Positions 33,718 to 42,679 of a DNA stretch of 64,000 bases are shown in pieces. The notes under the pieces were generated by a model. The model was given only the letters and a program-made list of their open reading frames with translations, did no database searches and was not told the origin of the DNA. This stretch comes from VFMC01 sp050248155 (GTDB lineage Bacteria > Actinomycetota > Acidimicrobiia > Acidimicrobiales > Ilumatobacteraceae), in NCBI GenBank assembly GCA_050248155.1, contig JBFWSW010000015.1, positions 21,001-85,000 of the forward strand. Direction: 5' to 3'. The translations under genes were made by a program, and so were the position numbers. The number at the start of each line of letters is the position of its first letter. The stretch's first letter is position 1.

Positions 33718-35636
33718 CGATCGAGACGCCGGTTCGCGACGCCGGGCCTCCCGAGGCCCCCGAACCCGAGCACGTGTGGGAGGACCGACCCGGCTGGCTC
33801 GGCTTCTTCACCACGGTCGACCACAAGAAGATCGGCATCCGCTACATCGTCACGGCGTTCACGTTCTTCTTCATCGCCGGGCTGATGGCACTCGTCATGC
33901 GCGCCCAGCTCGCCCAGCCGGACAGCGACGTCGTCTCGCCCGAGACCTTCAACCAGCTGTTCACCATGCACGGGACGCTGATGATCTTCCTGTTCAACAC
34001 GCCCGTGCTGTTCGGCTTCGGCAACTACATCATGCCGCTGCTGCTGGGTGCCCGCGACATGGCGTTCCCCCGCCTGAACGCGTTCGGCTACTGGGTCTTC
34101 CTCGGCTCGGGCATCTTCATGCTCGGAAGCTTCCTGTTCGGCAAGGCCCCCGACGGAGGCTGGTTCGCCTACGTGCCGCTCACGGACAAGGACTTCTCGC
34201 CCGGCCTCAACCTCGACTTCTGGGGGCTCGGCGTCATCTTCACGGGCATCTCGACGACGACCGGCGCGATCAACTTCATCGCGTCCGCGTTCAAGTTGCG
34301 CGCGCCCGGCATGACGGTGAACCGGATCCCGCTCGTCGTGTGGGCGTTCGTCTCGATGGCGTTCATGGTGATCTTCGCCGTGCCGTCGCTGACGGTGGCG
34401 GCCGCGCTGCTCGAGGCAGACCGCCTCTTCGGCACGGCGTTCTACCGACCGGGCGCAGGCGGCAACGTGCTCCTCTACCAGCACCTGTTCTGGTTCTGGG
34501 GACACCCCGAGGTCTACATCCTCTTCCTGCCGGCGACCGGCATGGTGACCACGATGATCACGGTGTTCTCGCGAAGACCGACCGCGGGCTATCTCTGGAT
34601 CGCCTCGTCCTTCGTCGGCATCGCGTTCATCTCCTTCGGCGTGTGGGTGCACCACATGTTCGCCACCGGCATGCCCACCCAGGCGACCGGGCTGTTCGCC
34701 GCAGCGAGCTTCATCGTCTCGGTCCCGAGCGGGATCATGTACATGGCGTGGATCGGCACCATGTGGGGCGGCCGCGTGCGCTTCACGGTGCCGATGCTGT
34801 TCGCGCTCGGCTTCCTCATCATCTTCCTGCTCGGTGGCATCACCGGGGTGATGGTCGCATCGCTCGGCTTCGACCTGCAGGTGCACGACACCTACTTCGT
34901 CGTCGCCCACTTCCACTACGTGCTCAACGGTGCCGTCGTCTTCCCGATCTTCGGCGCGCTCTACTTCTGGATCCCGAAGATGACCGGCCGCATGCTGAGC
35001 GAGCGGCTGGGCAAGTGGAGCTTCTGGACGATGCTCATCGGCTTCAACGTCACGTTCTTCCCGATGCACATCCTCGGTCAGCGCGGCATGGTGCGGCGCA
35101 TCTACACCTACCGCGAAGGCCTCGGATGGGACACGCTGAACATGGTCGTGAGCATCGGCTCGGTCGTGTTCGCCGTGGGCACCGGTCTCACCCTGCTGAA
35201 CATCGTCATCAGCCGCCGGAGGGGCGCGATCGCCGGACCGAACCCGTGGGATGCCGACACCCTCGAGTGGGCGACGTCGTCGCCACCACCCGAGTTCAAC
35301 TTCGAGGCCTCGCCGGTCGTGAACAGCCGGCACCCGCTGTGGGACCAGCAGCCGTTGCCCTACGCGCGCGACGTCGACCTGCAGCCAGAACGAGCCCAGG
35401 GCCCCCGCGGTGCCGTTCGCCACGAGATGGCCGTCACCACCGGCTTCGACGCGAAGGGCGACGGGCACCTCCCGGTGCCCGACGACTCGCCGGTCCCCGC
35501 CGTGGTCGGGCTCGGGCTCTTCATCCTGTTCGTCGGCGTGCTGCTCGTCGGCGCGGTGTTCTTCTGGAGCGGGGTGGTCGTCGGCGTCGGCGCGCTCACC
35601 GTGTGGGCATGGCGCACGGAGATGGACAAGCCATGA
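33714..35636 (+). CDS. ctaD: Cytochrome c oxidase subunit I with C-terminal extension
   Basis: Catalytic heme-copper subunit. The 640-aa product has 12 core helices. Visible ligands and channel residues are H86 (heme a), H264-P-E-V-Y268 (CuB His, crosslinked Tyr, D-channel Glu of A1 type), H313-H314 (CuB), and H399 and H401 (heme a3 and a). After the core (about 510) there is a hydrophilic linker, then two further helices near 595-632 that look like a fused subunit IV (CtaF-like). This explains the length compared with the usual 550-580. The ATG at 33714 overlaps ctaC, and its stop overlaps ctaE. Confidence 0.96.
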   Translation: MTIETPVRDAGPPEAPEPEHVWEDRPGWLGFFTTVDHKKIGIRYIVTAFTFFFIAGLMALVMRAQLAQPDSDVVSPETFNQLFTMHGTLMIFLFNTPVLFGFGNYIMPLLLGARDMAFPRLNAFGYWVFLGSGIFMLGSFLFGKAPDGGWFAYVPLTDKDFSPGLNLDFWGLGVIFTGISTTTGAINFIASAFKLRAPGMTVNRIPLVVWAFVSMAFMVIFAVPSLTVAAALLEADRLFGTAFYRPGAGGNVLLYQHLFWFWGHPEVYILFLPATGMVTTMITVFSRRPTAGYLWIASSFVGIAFISFGVWVHHMFATGMPTQATGLFAAASFIVSVPSGIMYMAWIGTMWGGRVRFTVPMLFALGFLIIFLLGGITGVMVASLGFDLQVHDTYFVVAHFHYVLNGAVVFPIFGALYFWIPKMTGRMLSERLGKWSFWTMLIGFNVTFFPMHILGQRGMVRRIYTYREGLGWDTLNMVVSIGSVVFAVGTGLTLLNIVISRRRGAIAGPNPWDADTLEWATSSPPPEFNFEASPVVNSRHPLWDQQPLPYARDVDLQPERAQGPRGAVRHEMAVTTGFDAKGDGHLPVPDDSPVPAVVGLGLFILFVGVLLVGAVFFWSGVVVGVGALTVWAWRTEMDKP

Positions 35637-36232
35637 CCGTGCTCGACACCGCAGGCGTCGCGGTGCCCGCGACACGGCCGGGCAAGCCGATGGGCTGGTG
35701 GGGGGTCATGCTGACCATCGCGACCGAGGGCACGATCTTCGTCGCGCTGCTCGCGTCGTACTACTTCGTGCGCTCGGTCTCCGACGAGTGGCCGCAAGGC
35801 GGCATCGAGGCACCCCCGCTCACGCGCGTCAGCATCTTCACCGTCGTGCTGCTCGCCAGCAGCCTGCCTCTCTTCTACGGCGAGCACGCGATCAAGCGCG
35901 GCAACCGCCGCGGGCTCCAGATCGCCCTCGCCCTCAGTTGGCTGATGGGGTTCGCGTTCATGATCAACCAGGGCATCGAGTTCGCGGAACTGAAGTTCGG
36001 CGTCGACGACAACGCGTACGCATCACTGTTCATCGTCATCAGCGGTCTCCACGGGCTGCACGTCATCGTCGGTCTGCTGATCAGCATCATCGTCCAGATC
36101 AAGGCCGCCCGCGGATGGTTCGACTCCGAACGGCACGTGACCGTCACCGTGTTCTCCCTCTACTGGCACTTCGTCGACGTGGTGTGGATCTTCGTCTTCA
36201 CCACCCTGCACCTCTCACCGCACTTCCGATGA
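35633..36232 (+). CDS. ctaE: Cytochrome c oxidase subunit III
   Basis: A 199-aa membrane protein with five helices, the short form of subunit III without the first two mitochondrial-type helices. Landmarks are WGVMLTIATEGTIFVALLASYYFV, GLHGLHVIVGL and the C-terminal SLYWHFVDVVWIFVFTTLHL signature. It stabilises subunit I and its proton uptake. It overlaps ctaD upstream and the 127-aa gene downstream by 4 nt each. Confidence 0.95.
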   Translation: MTVLDTAGVAVPATRPGKPMGWWGVMLTIATEGTIFVALLASYYFVRSVSDEWPQGGIEAPPLTRVSIFTVVLLASSLPLFYGEHAIKRGNRRGLQIALALSWLMGFAFMINQGIEFAELKFGVDDNAYASLFIVISGLHGLHVIVGLLISIIVQIKAARGWFDSERHVTVTVFSLYWHFVDVVWIFVFTTLHLSPHFR

Positions 36233-36612
36233 CCGCGACCGCTGCCTCCACCCAACGGCACGACGAGCCCGGCCTCTTCGCGATCTGGTTCCCCATCATC
36301 GGTCCGCTCGCCGCGTGGGCCATCCATCTCGTCGGCGAGGCCGCACTGGTGCGCTCGGCGCAGACGCACTCGTGGGTGATCTGGGTGATGCACGGGCTGA
36401 GCGCGGTGCTCGCTGCTGTCGCGATCGCGGGCGGCGTCATCGGCTACCGGCTCGGGCGGCTGGGGCGTGAGGTCGAGGGTGGCGAGCGGTCGGGCACACC
36501 GGAAGGGCGAACTGCGTTCCTCGGCTGGCTCGGCCTGTACTCGGCCGCCTTCAACCTCGGCCTCATCCTCGCCGAGGAGGCGATCATCATCTGGGTGCAC
36601 GTGCATGCCTGA
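36229..36612 (+). CDS. Small three-helix membrane protein in the oxidase operon
   Basis: A 127-aa protein without a recognised family name. It has helices at about 15-37, 49-72 and 98-121, a short basic/acidic cytoplasmic loop (GRLGREVEGGERSGTPEGR) and a C-terminal EEAIIIWVHVHA. Two His near its end and one Glu-Glu in the last helix are the only potentially functional polar residues. The ATG overlaps the ctaE stop, and its end overlaps ctaG by 8 nt, so it is made together with the oxidase. It may be an accessory oxidase subunit or assembly factor. The position supports this; sequence alone does not. Confidence 0.7.
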   Translation: MTATAASTQRHDEPGLFAIWFPIIGPLAAWAIHLVGEAALVRSAQTHSWVIWVMHGLSAVLAAVAIAGGVIGYRLGRLGREVEGGERSGTPEGRTAFLGWLGLYSAAFNLGLILAEEAIIIWVHVHA

Positions 36613-37324
36613 CACCCTCGTGACCGGCGTCGGGATCCCCCTCGCGCTCGTCGCCGCCGCAGCGGCGTACGGCTGGGCGGTGATCCGCCTCGAACGAGAC
36701 GGGCGTCTCGTCCTGCCTCTGCGCGCGACCACGTCGTTCGTCGCGGGCCTCATCGTCGTCGCGCTCGCGCTGCTGGGCCCGGTCGATGCCCGAGCGCACG
36801 ACCTGTTCGCATGGCACATGGTGCAACACCTGCTGCTCGTCTCGGTCGCTTCCCCCCTGCTGGCCATCGGGCAGCCCATCACCGTGACGCGAGCCGTGCT
36901 CGGGCGCCACGACGGTCGCGCCCCTCGAGCCGCGGGTCTGGTGGGTGTGGCGCTCGTGCAAGTGGGCGTGCTCATGGCGTGGCACATCCCGTGGCTGTAC
37001 GAGGAGGCGCTCACCCACGACCCGCTCCACGGCCTCGAGCACGTCACCCTGCTCGGAACGGCCTTCTTCCTGTGGTCACACCTCCTGCGCAGCGCAGGAG
37101 CGTGGCGAGGTGTCGCGCTGATCGTGCTGTTCCTCGCCGCCTTCCCGCCGATGGCGTACGGGGTCGGGCTGACGCTCGCCACCACGAGCTGGTACTCGTC
37201 GTACACGCTCGACGACCAGCAGATCGCAGGGGTGCTCATGTGGGCGTACGGCGGCGCAGCGGTCGTCGTCGGCGGCGTGGGCCTGTTCGCCAACTGGCTG
37301 GTGACCGCGGAGGCCGAACCATGA
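36605..37324 (+). CDS. ctaG: Cytochrome c oxidase assembly protein, caa3-CtaG family
   Basis: A 239-aa polytopic protein with six to seven helices matching the caa3_CtaG family, which aids assembly (probably copper insertion) of caa3 oxidases. Characteristic features are HMVQHLLLVSVASPLLAIGQP (conserved H and QH in the second helix), AWHIPWLYEEAL and HGLEHVTLLGTAFFLWS, plus histidines that could carry copper. It is distinct from the unrelated Cox11-type CtaG. It overlaps its upstream neighbour by 8 nt and qcrB by 4 nt (ATGA). Confidence 0.88.
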   Translation: MPDTLVTGVGIPLALVAAAAAYGWAVIRLERDGRLVLPLRATTSFVAGLIVVALALLGPVDARAHDLFAWHMVQHLLLVSVASPLLAIGQPITVTRAVLGRHDGRAPRAAGLVGVALVQVGVLMAWHIPWLYEEALTHDPLHGLEHVTLLGTAFFLWSHLLRSAGAWRGVALIVLFLAAFPPMAYGVGLTLATTSWYSSYTLDDQQIAGVLMWAYGGAAVVVGGVGLFANWLVTAEAEP

Positions 37325-38757
37325 TGCGCCGCATCGTCGAGTGGGGCAACCGCCGGCTCGGCGGCACCAGCTTCACGCGCAAGACCCTGAACAAGATCTT
37401 CCCCGATCACTGGTCGTTCATGCTCGGTGAGGTGGCCCTCTACTGCTTCATCGTGCTCGTCGGCACAGGGACCTACCTCTCGTTCCTCTTCCACCCCGGC
37501 ACGGAGGAGGTCGTGTACCACGGTAGGTACGCGCCTCTCGACGGGGTGAAGATGTCGCAGGCCTACCGCTCGACGATCGAGATGTCATTCGACGTCCGGA
37601 CCGGGTTGCTGATGCGACAGGTGCACCACTGGGCCGCGCTCGTCTTCATCTTCGCGATCGTGCTGCACATGTGCCGCGTGTACTTCACCGGCGCGTACCG
37701 CCGGCCTCGTGAGATCAACTGGGTCGTCGGCCTGACGATGCTCATCCTGGCGATCCTGAACGGCTTCACGGGCTACTCGATGCCGGACGACCTGCTGTCG
37801 GGAACCGGCCTTCGCATCGCCCACTCGATCCTCGTCTCGATTCCGTTCATCGGCCAGTGGCTCGCGTTCTTGATCTTCGGCGGCGAGTTCCCCGGCCCCG
37901 AGATCTCGACGCGGCTGTTCGTGTCGCACGTGCTGCTCGTCCCGGGTCTGCTCGTCGCGCTCCTCACCGCGCACCTCGCCATCGTCTGGCGGCAGAAGCA
38001 CACGCACTTCCCGGGGAAGGGGCGGCGGGACGACAACGTCGTCGGGTCGCGATTGTGGCCCACGTACATGGTCCGCTCGATCGGGCTGTTCCTCGTGGTC
38101 GCAGGGACGATGTTCGCACTGGGCGCGCTGCTGCAGATCAACCCGATCTGGCTCTACGGCCCGTACGATCCGGCAGCTGTCACCACCGCCGCGCAGCCCG
38201 ACTGGTACATGGGTTGGATCGAGGGCGCGCTCCGCCTCGCTCCGGTCATCCGATTGCACCTCTTCGGCTACCGCGTGCCGGAGGTGCTGATCCCTGCCGT
38301 CATCTTCCCGTCGCTGACGTTCCTCGGCCTGTACCTGTGGCCGGCGATCGACAAGCGGCTCACCAGGGACTACCGCGAGCATCACCTGTTGCAGCGACCG
38401 CGCGACCATCCCGTGCGCACGTCGTTCGGCGCCGCAGTGCTCGCGTTCTTCGTGGTGCTGTTCATCGGTGGGGGTCAGGACGTGATCGCCCAGCAGCTCG
38501 ACTGGCGCATCGAGGCGGTCACGTGGACGCTCCGGGCGATGCTGCTCGGCGTCCCGATCGTCACCGCCGCGATCGCGTACAAGCTGTGCCGAGACCTCCA
38601 GCGCGAGACCTCGCTCGAGGAGTTCGAGCAGTCCGGTGAACCGCCCCTCGGACCGACCGAGCTCCCCCACGGCGACGCGACGGTGTCGTCGGACGACGCG
38701 GCAGAGCCTCAGGTGGGGTACGAACGTTCGGCCGCTGCCGCAGGACCCGTGGAGTGA
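37321..38757 (+). CDS. qcrB: Cytochrome b subunit of the bcc complex
   Basis: A 478-aa cytochrome b. Heme-ligating His pairs lie in helix B (RQVHHWAALVFIFAIVLHMCRV) and helix D (FVSHVLLVPG...LLTAHLAIVW). The Qo-site motif is PDWY (in QPDWYMGWIEGAL), a variant of PEWY. It has eight or nine helices and a soluble acidic C-terminal tail, as in actinobacterial QcrB. It is the last gene of the operon, six genes away from qcrA, although the three bc proteins work as one complex. The ATG at 37321 overlaps the ctaG stop. It converges with the UspA gene. Confidence 0.94.
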   Translation: MMRRIVEWGNRRLGGTSFTRKTLNKIFPDHWSFMLGEVALYCFIVLVGTGTYLSFLFHPGTEEVVYHGRYAPLDGVKMSQAYRSTIEMSFDVRTGLLMRQVHHWAALVFIFAIVLHMCRVYFTGAYRRPREINWVVGLTMLILAILNGFTGYSMPDDLLSGTGLRIAHSILVSIPFIGQWLAFLIFGGEFPGPEISTRLFVSHVLLVPGLLVALLTAHLAIVWRQKHTHFPGKGRRDDNVVGSRLWPTYMVRSIGLFLVVAGTMFALGALLQINPIWLYGPYDPAAVTTAAQPDWYMGWIEGALRLAPVIRLHLFGYRVPEVLIPAVIFPSLTFLGLYLWPAIDKRLTRDYREHHLLQRPRDHPVRTSFGAAVLAFFVVLFIGGGQDVIAQQLDWRIEAVTWTLRAMLLGVPIVTAAIAYKLCRDLQRETSLEEFEQSGEPPLGPTELPHGDATVSSDDAAEPQVGYERSAAAAGPVE

Positions 38758-38776
38758 GGCAAATCGGGGATCGACG

Positions 38777-39610
38777 TCACCCGAGCGCGTCGTGGGTGAT
38801 GATCGCGAGCGCGCCGGGCGGCTCGTGCAGCAGGTGGTCGGCGGTCGAGCCCAGCAATCGGCCACCGAGCGAACCCATGTCGCGGGTGCCGATGACGGTG
38901 AGATAGGCGCGCTCGTCGTGCGCGACCTCGCGCACCACCTCGTCTGGCTCACCCGGGGCCTCGACGATCGGGGCGTGGTCGGCGGCGGACTCGAGCCTCG
39001 CCATGGCTTCCTGCACGCCGTAGTTCCCGGCGTTGTCGAAGGTGTCATAGACGGGATCGGTGGCGTGCACCGACCCCACCGGCCGATGCAACGCCGACGC
39101 GAGCGACGCCGCCCAGTCGAGCGTCGCCCGGTTCGCCGTGGTCCCGTCGACGCCCACGACCACCGGAGCGCCGGCATCGAGCACCGCGGACGGCGGCACC
39201 ACGACCATCGGGCACGGCAGCTCGTGCGCGAGCTTGTGTGCGTCGCTCCCGAGCGCCCAGCCGGTGAAGCCCTCCTCGTCGTCCACGGCGAGGACGACGA
39301 GGTCGTCGACGCGAGCGCGAGCGGCCACCCCGTCGACGAAATCACCGTCGACCACCTCGACGTCCTCGCACGTCATCCCGCGCTCGGACAACCACGACGA
39401 CACGGCTCCTGCCGCATCGTCGACGAACTCCTGCAGATCCTCCGGCGCACGCTCGGCCGAGTCGCGCCCCAACGGCGTCACCACGGCGATGCCGACCTGC
39501 AGGTCGTCCGCGAACCGGCTCGCCCAACGTGCGGCGCGAGCACCGGCATCGTCGCGCTCGAGGGCCACGAGCACCCTCGATGGAAGTGGAATCGATGGTG
39601 TCTCCGACAT
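38777..39610 (-). CDS. Tandem-domain universal stress protein (UspA family)
   Basis: A 277-aa protein made of two UspA-like domains (about 8-140 and 147-277). The second carries the ATP-binding-type motif near its end, VIGTRDMGSLGGRLLGSTADHLLHEPPGALAII, similar to G-2x-G-9x-G(S/T). The first lacks a clear version (VDDEEGFTGWALGSDAHKLAHELPCPMVVV is partial). Such proteins respond to stress, hypoxia or energy state. It is divergent from the FAD/Fe-S oxidoreductase and converges with the respiratory operon, a placement often seen for Usp genes in actinobacteria. The ATG at 39610 is clear. Confidence 0.9.
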   Translation of the reverse strand: MSETPSIPLPSRVLVALERDDAGARAARWASRFADDLQVGIAVVTPLGRDSAERAPEDLQEFVDDAAGAVSSWLSERGMTCEDVEVVDGDFVDGVAARARVDDLVVLAVDDEEGFTGWALGSDAHKLAHELPCPMVVVPPSAVLDAGAPVVVGVDGTTANRATLDWAASLASALHRPVGSVHATDPVYDTFDNAGNYGVQEAMARLESAADHAPIVEAPGEPDEVVREVAHDERAYLTVIGTRDMGSLGGRLLGSTADHLLHEPPGALAIITHDALG

Positions 39611-39684
39611 GACGCGCTCTTATCCGGTGCACGTCTGCCACAAACGCACCGTCCGGGCGATCCGTCACAGAGCTGACACACGCG

Positions 39685-39699
39685 ACGTGATTCACACGT
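39685..39699. promoter_or_regulatory. Inverted repeat ACGTG-N5-CACGT in a divergent promoter region
   Basis: ACGTG (39685-39689) and CACGT (39695-39699) flank ATTCA, 26 nt before the FAD/Fe-S oxidoreductase ATG and 75 nt before the divergent uspA-like ATG. Its symmetry and position suit a dimeric repressor. The regulator is unknown. Confidence 0.3.
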
Positions 39700-39724
39700 G
39701 CGCCGGCTGGAAAGGCGCAAGCAG

Positions 39725-42679
39725 ATGACCACCGACCTCACGAGCGTGGCGGTCGACGCACCGCGGCGTGTCGCACCCTCCCCCCAGCAGATCGACGTCG
39801 CGGCGCTCGAGCACGACTTGCGTGTCGCGGTCGATGGCGAGGTCCGCTTCGATGCGGGATCGCGCGGCGCGTATTCCACCGATGCATCCAACTACCGCGA
39901 GGTGCCGATCGGCGTCGTCGTCCCGCGCACCATCGACGCGGCCGTCGAGGCCGTCGCCGTCTGCGGGCGGCATGGCGCGCCGCTGCTCTCCCGCGGTGGG
40001 GGCACCAGCCTGGCGGGGCAGTGCACCAACACCGCGGTCGTGCTCGACTGGTCGAAGTACTGCAACCGCCTCACGTCGGTGGACGCGGACGCACGGACGT
40101 GCGTGGTCGAGCCGGGCATCGTGCTCGACCACTTGAACGCGCAGCTCGCCGACACCGGTCTGGAGTTCGGCCCCCGACCCGCGACCCACAGCCACTGCAC
40201 GATCGGGGGGATGATCGGCAACAACTCGTGTGGCTCGACCGCGCAGCGCACCGGCAAGGTGGTCGACAACGTGTGCCGCTTGGAGGTGCTGCTGTACGAC
40301 GGCACCCGCATGTGGGTGGGGGCCACCTCGGACGAGGAGTACGAGCAGATCGTGTCCGCCGGCGGACGCCGTGCCGAGATCTACCGGCGACTCCGGCAGC
40401 TGAGCGACGATCACGCCGAGCTCATCCGGCATCGCTACCCCGACATCCCGCGCCGCGTGTCGGGCTACGACCTCGATTCGCTGCTGCCCGAGTACGGCTT
40501 CCACGTCGCGCGCGCCCTCGTCGGCAGCGAGGGGACCCTCGTCACCGTGCTCCGTGCCGAGCTGCAGCTGGTGCCCAAGGTGCCGGCGCACACCGTCGTG
40601 ATGCTCGGCTTCCCCGACGTCTTCGCCAGCGCCGACGCTGTACCGCAGGTGCTGACCTCCCGGCCCACGGCGCTGGAAGGCATCGACCACAAGCTCGTCG
40701 GCTTCGAGCGCGACAAGCGGATGAACACCGCGGCCCTCCACCTCCTGCCGAAGGGCTCGGCATGGCTGCTCGTCCAGCTCGGTGGGCACGACCAGGACGA
40801 TGCCCGTCGGAACGCCGATCAGTTGCTGGAGGCGATCGGGCGCGGGCGGGACAGCGACGACGTCGCCTGCTTCGACGACGACGACCAGCAAGCCGAGCTG
40901 TGGGAGGTGCGAGAGTCGGCGCTCGGTGCCACAGCGCGGATACCTGGCGAGCACGACACCTGGCCGGGCTGGGAGGACTCGGCGGTCGACCCGTCAAGGC
41001 TCGGTGCGTACTTGCGAGACCTGTTCGGCCTCTACGAGGAGTTCGGGTACACGGAGGCGTCGCTCTACGGTCACTTCGGCCAGGGCTGCGTCCACACGCG
41101 CATCCCGTTCGATCTCGTCAGTGCGGCCGGCGTCGCCAACTTCCGGGCCTTCCTCGAGCGCGCCGCCGACCTGGTGACCTCGTACGGCGGCTCGCTGTCG
41201 GGCGAGCACGGGGACGGCCAGGCGCGGGGCGAGCTCCTGGAGCGCATGTTCGGCGCAGAGGTGGTGGACCTGTTCCGTGACGTGAAGTCGCTGTTCGACC
41301 CCGACGACCGGATGAACCCCGGCAAGGTGGTCGATCCGCTGCCGCTCGACGACCGGCTGCGACTCGGAACCCGCTACGTGCACGCAGCGCCCGAGGCCGT
41401 GTTCGCGTATCCGCGCGACGAGGGGCAGTTCGGGAGGGCCGTGCTCCGGTGCGTCGGCGTCGGGCGGTGCCGGCGCACCGAGGGCGGCGTGATGTGCCCC
41501 TCGTACATGGTCACCCGTGAGGAGGAGCACTCCACGCGTGGCCGCGCCCGCCTGTTGTTCGAGATGCTCGACGGCGACGAGCGTGGTGGCGCCATCCACG
41601 ATCGATGGCGATCGACGGCCGTGCGCGATGCGCTCGACCTGTGCCTTGCGTGCAAGGGCTGCAAGTCCGACTGCCCGGTGAACGTCGACATGGCGACCTA
41701 CAAGGCCGAGTTCCTCTCGCACCACTACGAACGCCGGCTTCGACCCATGGCGCACTACTCGATGGGTTGGCTGCCGGTGTGGTCGGCTTTGGCCTCCGCC
41801 GCACCTCGCACCATCAACGCCGTCTCGCACCTCCCGGGCCTGCAGTCGCTCCTGCGCGCCGCGGGAGGCATCGACCAGCACCGCGAGATCCCGAGGTTCG
41901 CCCACGAGACGCTGCAGCACTGGATAGCCGGTCGCGTCCCTCCACCACCTGCTGCCACTCCGAGGGGCGAGGTGATGCTGTGGCCGGACACGTTCACGAA
42001 CCACTTCCATCCGCACATCGGTCGCGCCGCCGTCGAGGTGCTCGAACACGCGGGCTGGCGGGTCACGACGCCCCGGCAACACCTGTGCTGTGGCCTGACG
42101 TGGATCTCGACCGGCCAGCTCGGGATGGCCAAGCGCGTGCTGCGCCGCACGATCACCGCACTGCGCGACCACATCCGTCGCGGCGGACTCGTCCTCGGCC
42201 TCGAACCGAGCTGCACGGCCGTGTTCCGCAGTGACGCGCACGAACTGTTCCACGGCGACGAGGACGTCGTGCGACTCCGCGACCAGACCGTCACCCTCGG
42301 TGAGCTGCTGCACGACCGCTCCCCTGGCTGGTGCGCACCCCAGATCGACCGCAAGGTGATCGTCCAGACCCATTGCCACCACCACGCGGTCATGAAGTAC
42401 GACTGCGATCGCGCACTGCTCGATGACACAGGCGCCGACGTCGACGTGCTCGATTCGGGCTGCTGCGGGCTGGCCGGCAACTTCGGCTTCGAGCGCGGTC
42501 ACTACGACGTGTCGATGGCGTGCGCGGAGCGCGTCCTGCTGCCGGCGGTCCGAAGCGCGTCGGAGCAGGATGCCGTGCTGGCCGACGGGTTCAGCTGCCG
42601 AACGCAGATCGAGCAGGGCGACAGCGGCGGTCGCCGCGCGATGCACCTCGCCGAACTGCTGCGCGAGGCGACCCGATGA
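39725..42679 (+). CDS. FAD-linked oxidase fused to Fe-S/CCG oxidoreductase
   Basis: A 984-aa D-2-hydroxyacid (lactate/glycolate-type) dehydrogenase. The N-terminal GlcD-like FAD domain has LLSRGGGTSLAGQCTN (PCMH motif), GGMIGNNSCGS and SEGTLVTVL. Its C-terminal cap includes SLSGEHGDGQARG. A ferredoxin-like region follows with cysteine clusters CVGVGRCRRTEGGVMCP and CLACKGCKSDCP (4Fe-4S sites), then two CCG domains (LCCGLTWISTG and SGCCGLAGNFG). It would oxidise a 2-hydroxyacid and pass electrons to the quinone pool. The ATG at 39725 is preceded by a weak AAAGG. It overlaps the enolase-superfamily gene by 4 nt, so the two are coupled. The substrate is not identifiable. Confidence 0.9.
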   Translation: MTTDLTSVAVDAPRRVAPSPQQIDVAALEHDLRVAVDGEVRFDAGSRGAYSTDASNYREVPIGVVVPRTIDAAVEAVAVCGRHGAPLLSRGGGTSLAGQCTNTAVVLDWSKYCNRLTSVDADARTCVVEPGIVLDHLNAQLADTGLEFGPRPATHSHCTIGGMIGNNSCGSTAQRTGKVVDNVCRLEVLLYDGTRMWVGATSDEEYEQIVSAGGRRAEIYRRLRQLSDDHAELIRHRYPDIPRRVSGYDLDSLLPEYGFHVARALVGSEGTLVTVLRAELQLVPKVPAHTVVMLGFPDVFASADAVPQVLTSRPTALEGIDHKLVGFERDKRMNTAALHLLPKGSAWLLVQLGGHDQDDARRNADQLLEAIGRGRDSDDVACFDDDDQQAELWEVRESALGATARIPGEHDTWPGWEDSAVDPSRLGAYLRDLFGLYEEFGYTEASLYGHFGQGCVHTRIPFDLVSAAGVANFRAFLERAADLVTSYGGSLSGEHGDGQARGELLERMFGAEVVDLFRDVKSLFDPDDRMNPGKVVDPLPLDDRLRLGTRYVHAAPEAVFAYPRDEGQFGRAVLRCVGVGRCRRTEGGVMCPSYMVTREEEHSTRGRARLLFEMLDGDERGGAIHDRWRSTAVRDALDLCLACKGCKSDCPVNVDMATYKAEFLSHHYERRLRPMAHYSMGWLPVWSALASAAPRTINAVSHLPGLQSLLRAAGGIDQHREIPRFAHETLQHWIAGRVPPPPAATPRGEVMLWPDTFTNHFHPHIGRAAVEVLEHAGWRVTTPRQHLCCGLTWISTGQLGMAKRVLRRTITALRDHIRRGGLVLGLEPSCTAVFRSDAHELFHGDEDVVRLRDQTVTLGELLHDRSPGWCAPQIDRKVIVQTHCHHHAVMKYDCDRALLDDTGADVDVLDSGCCGLAGNFGFERGHYDVSMACAERVLLPAVRSASEQDAVLADGFSCRTQIEQGDSGGRRAMHLAELLREATR

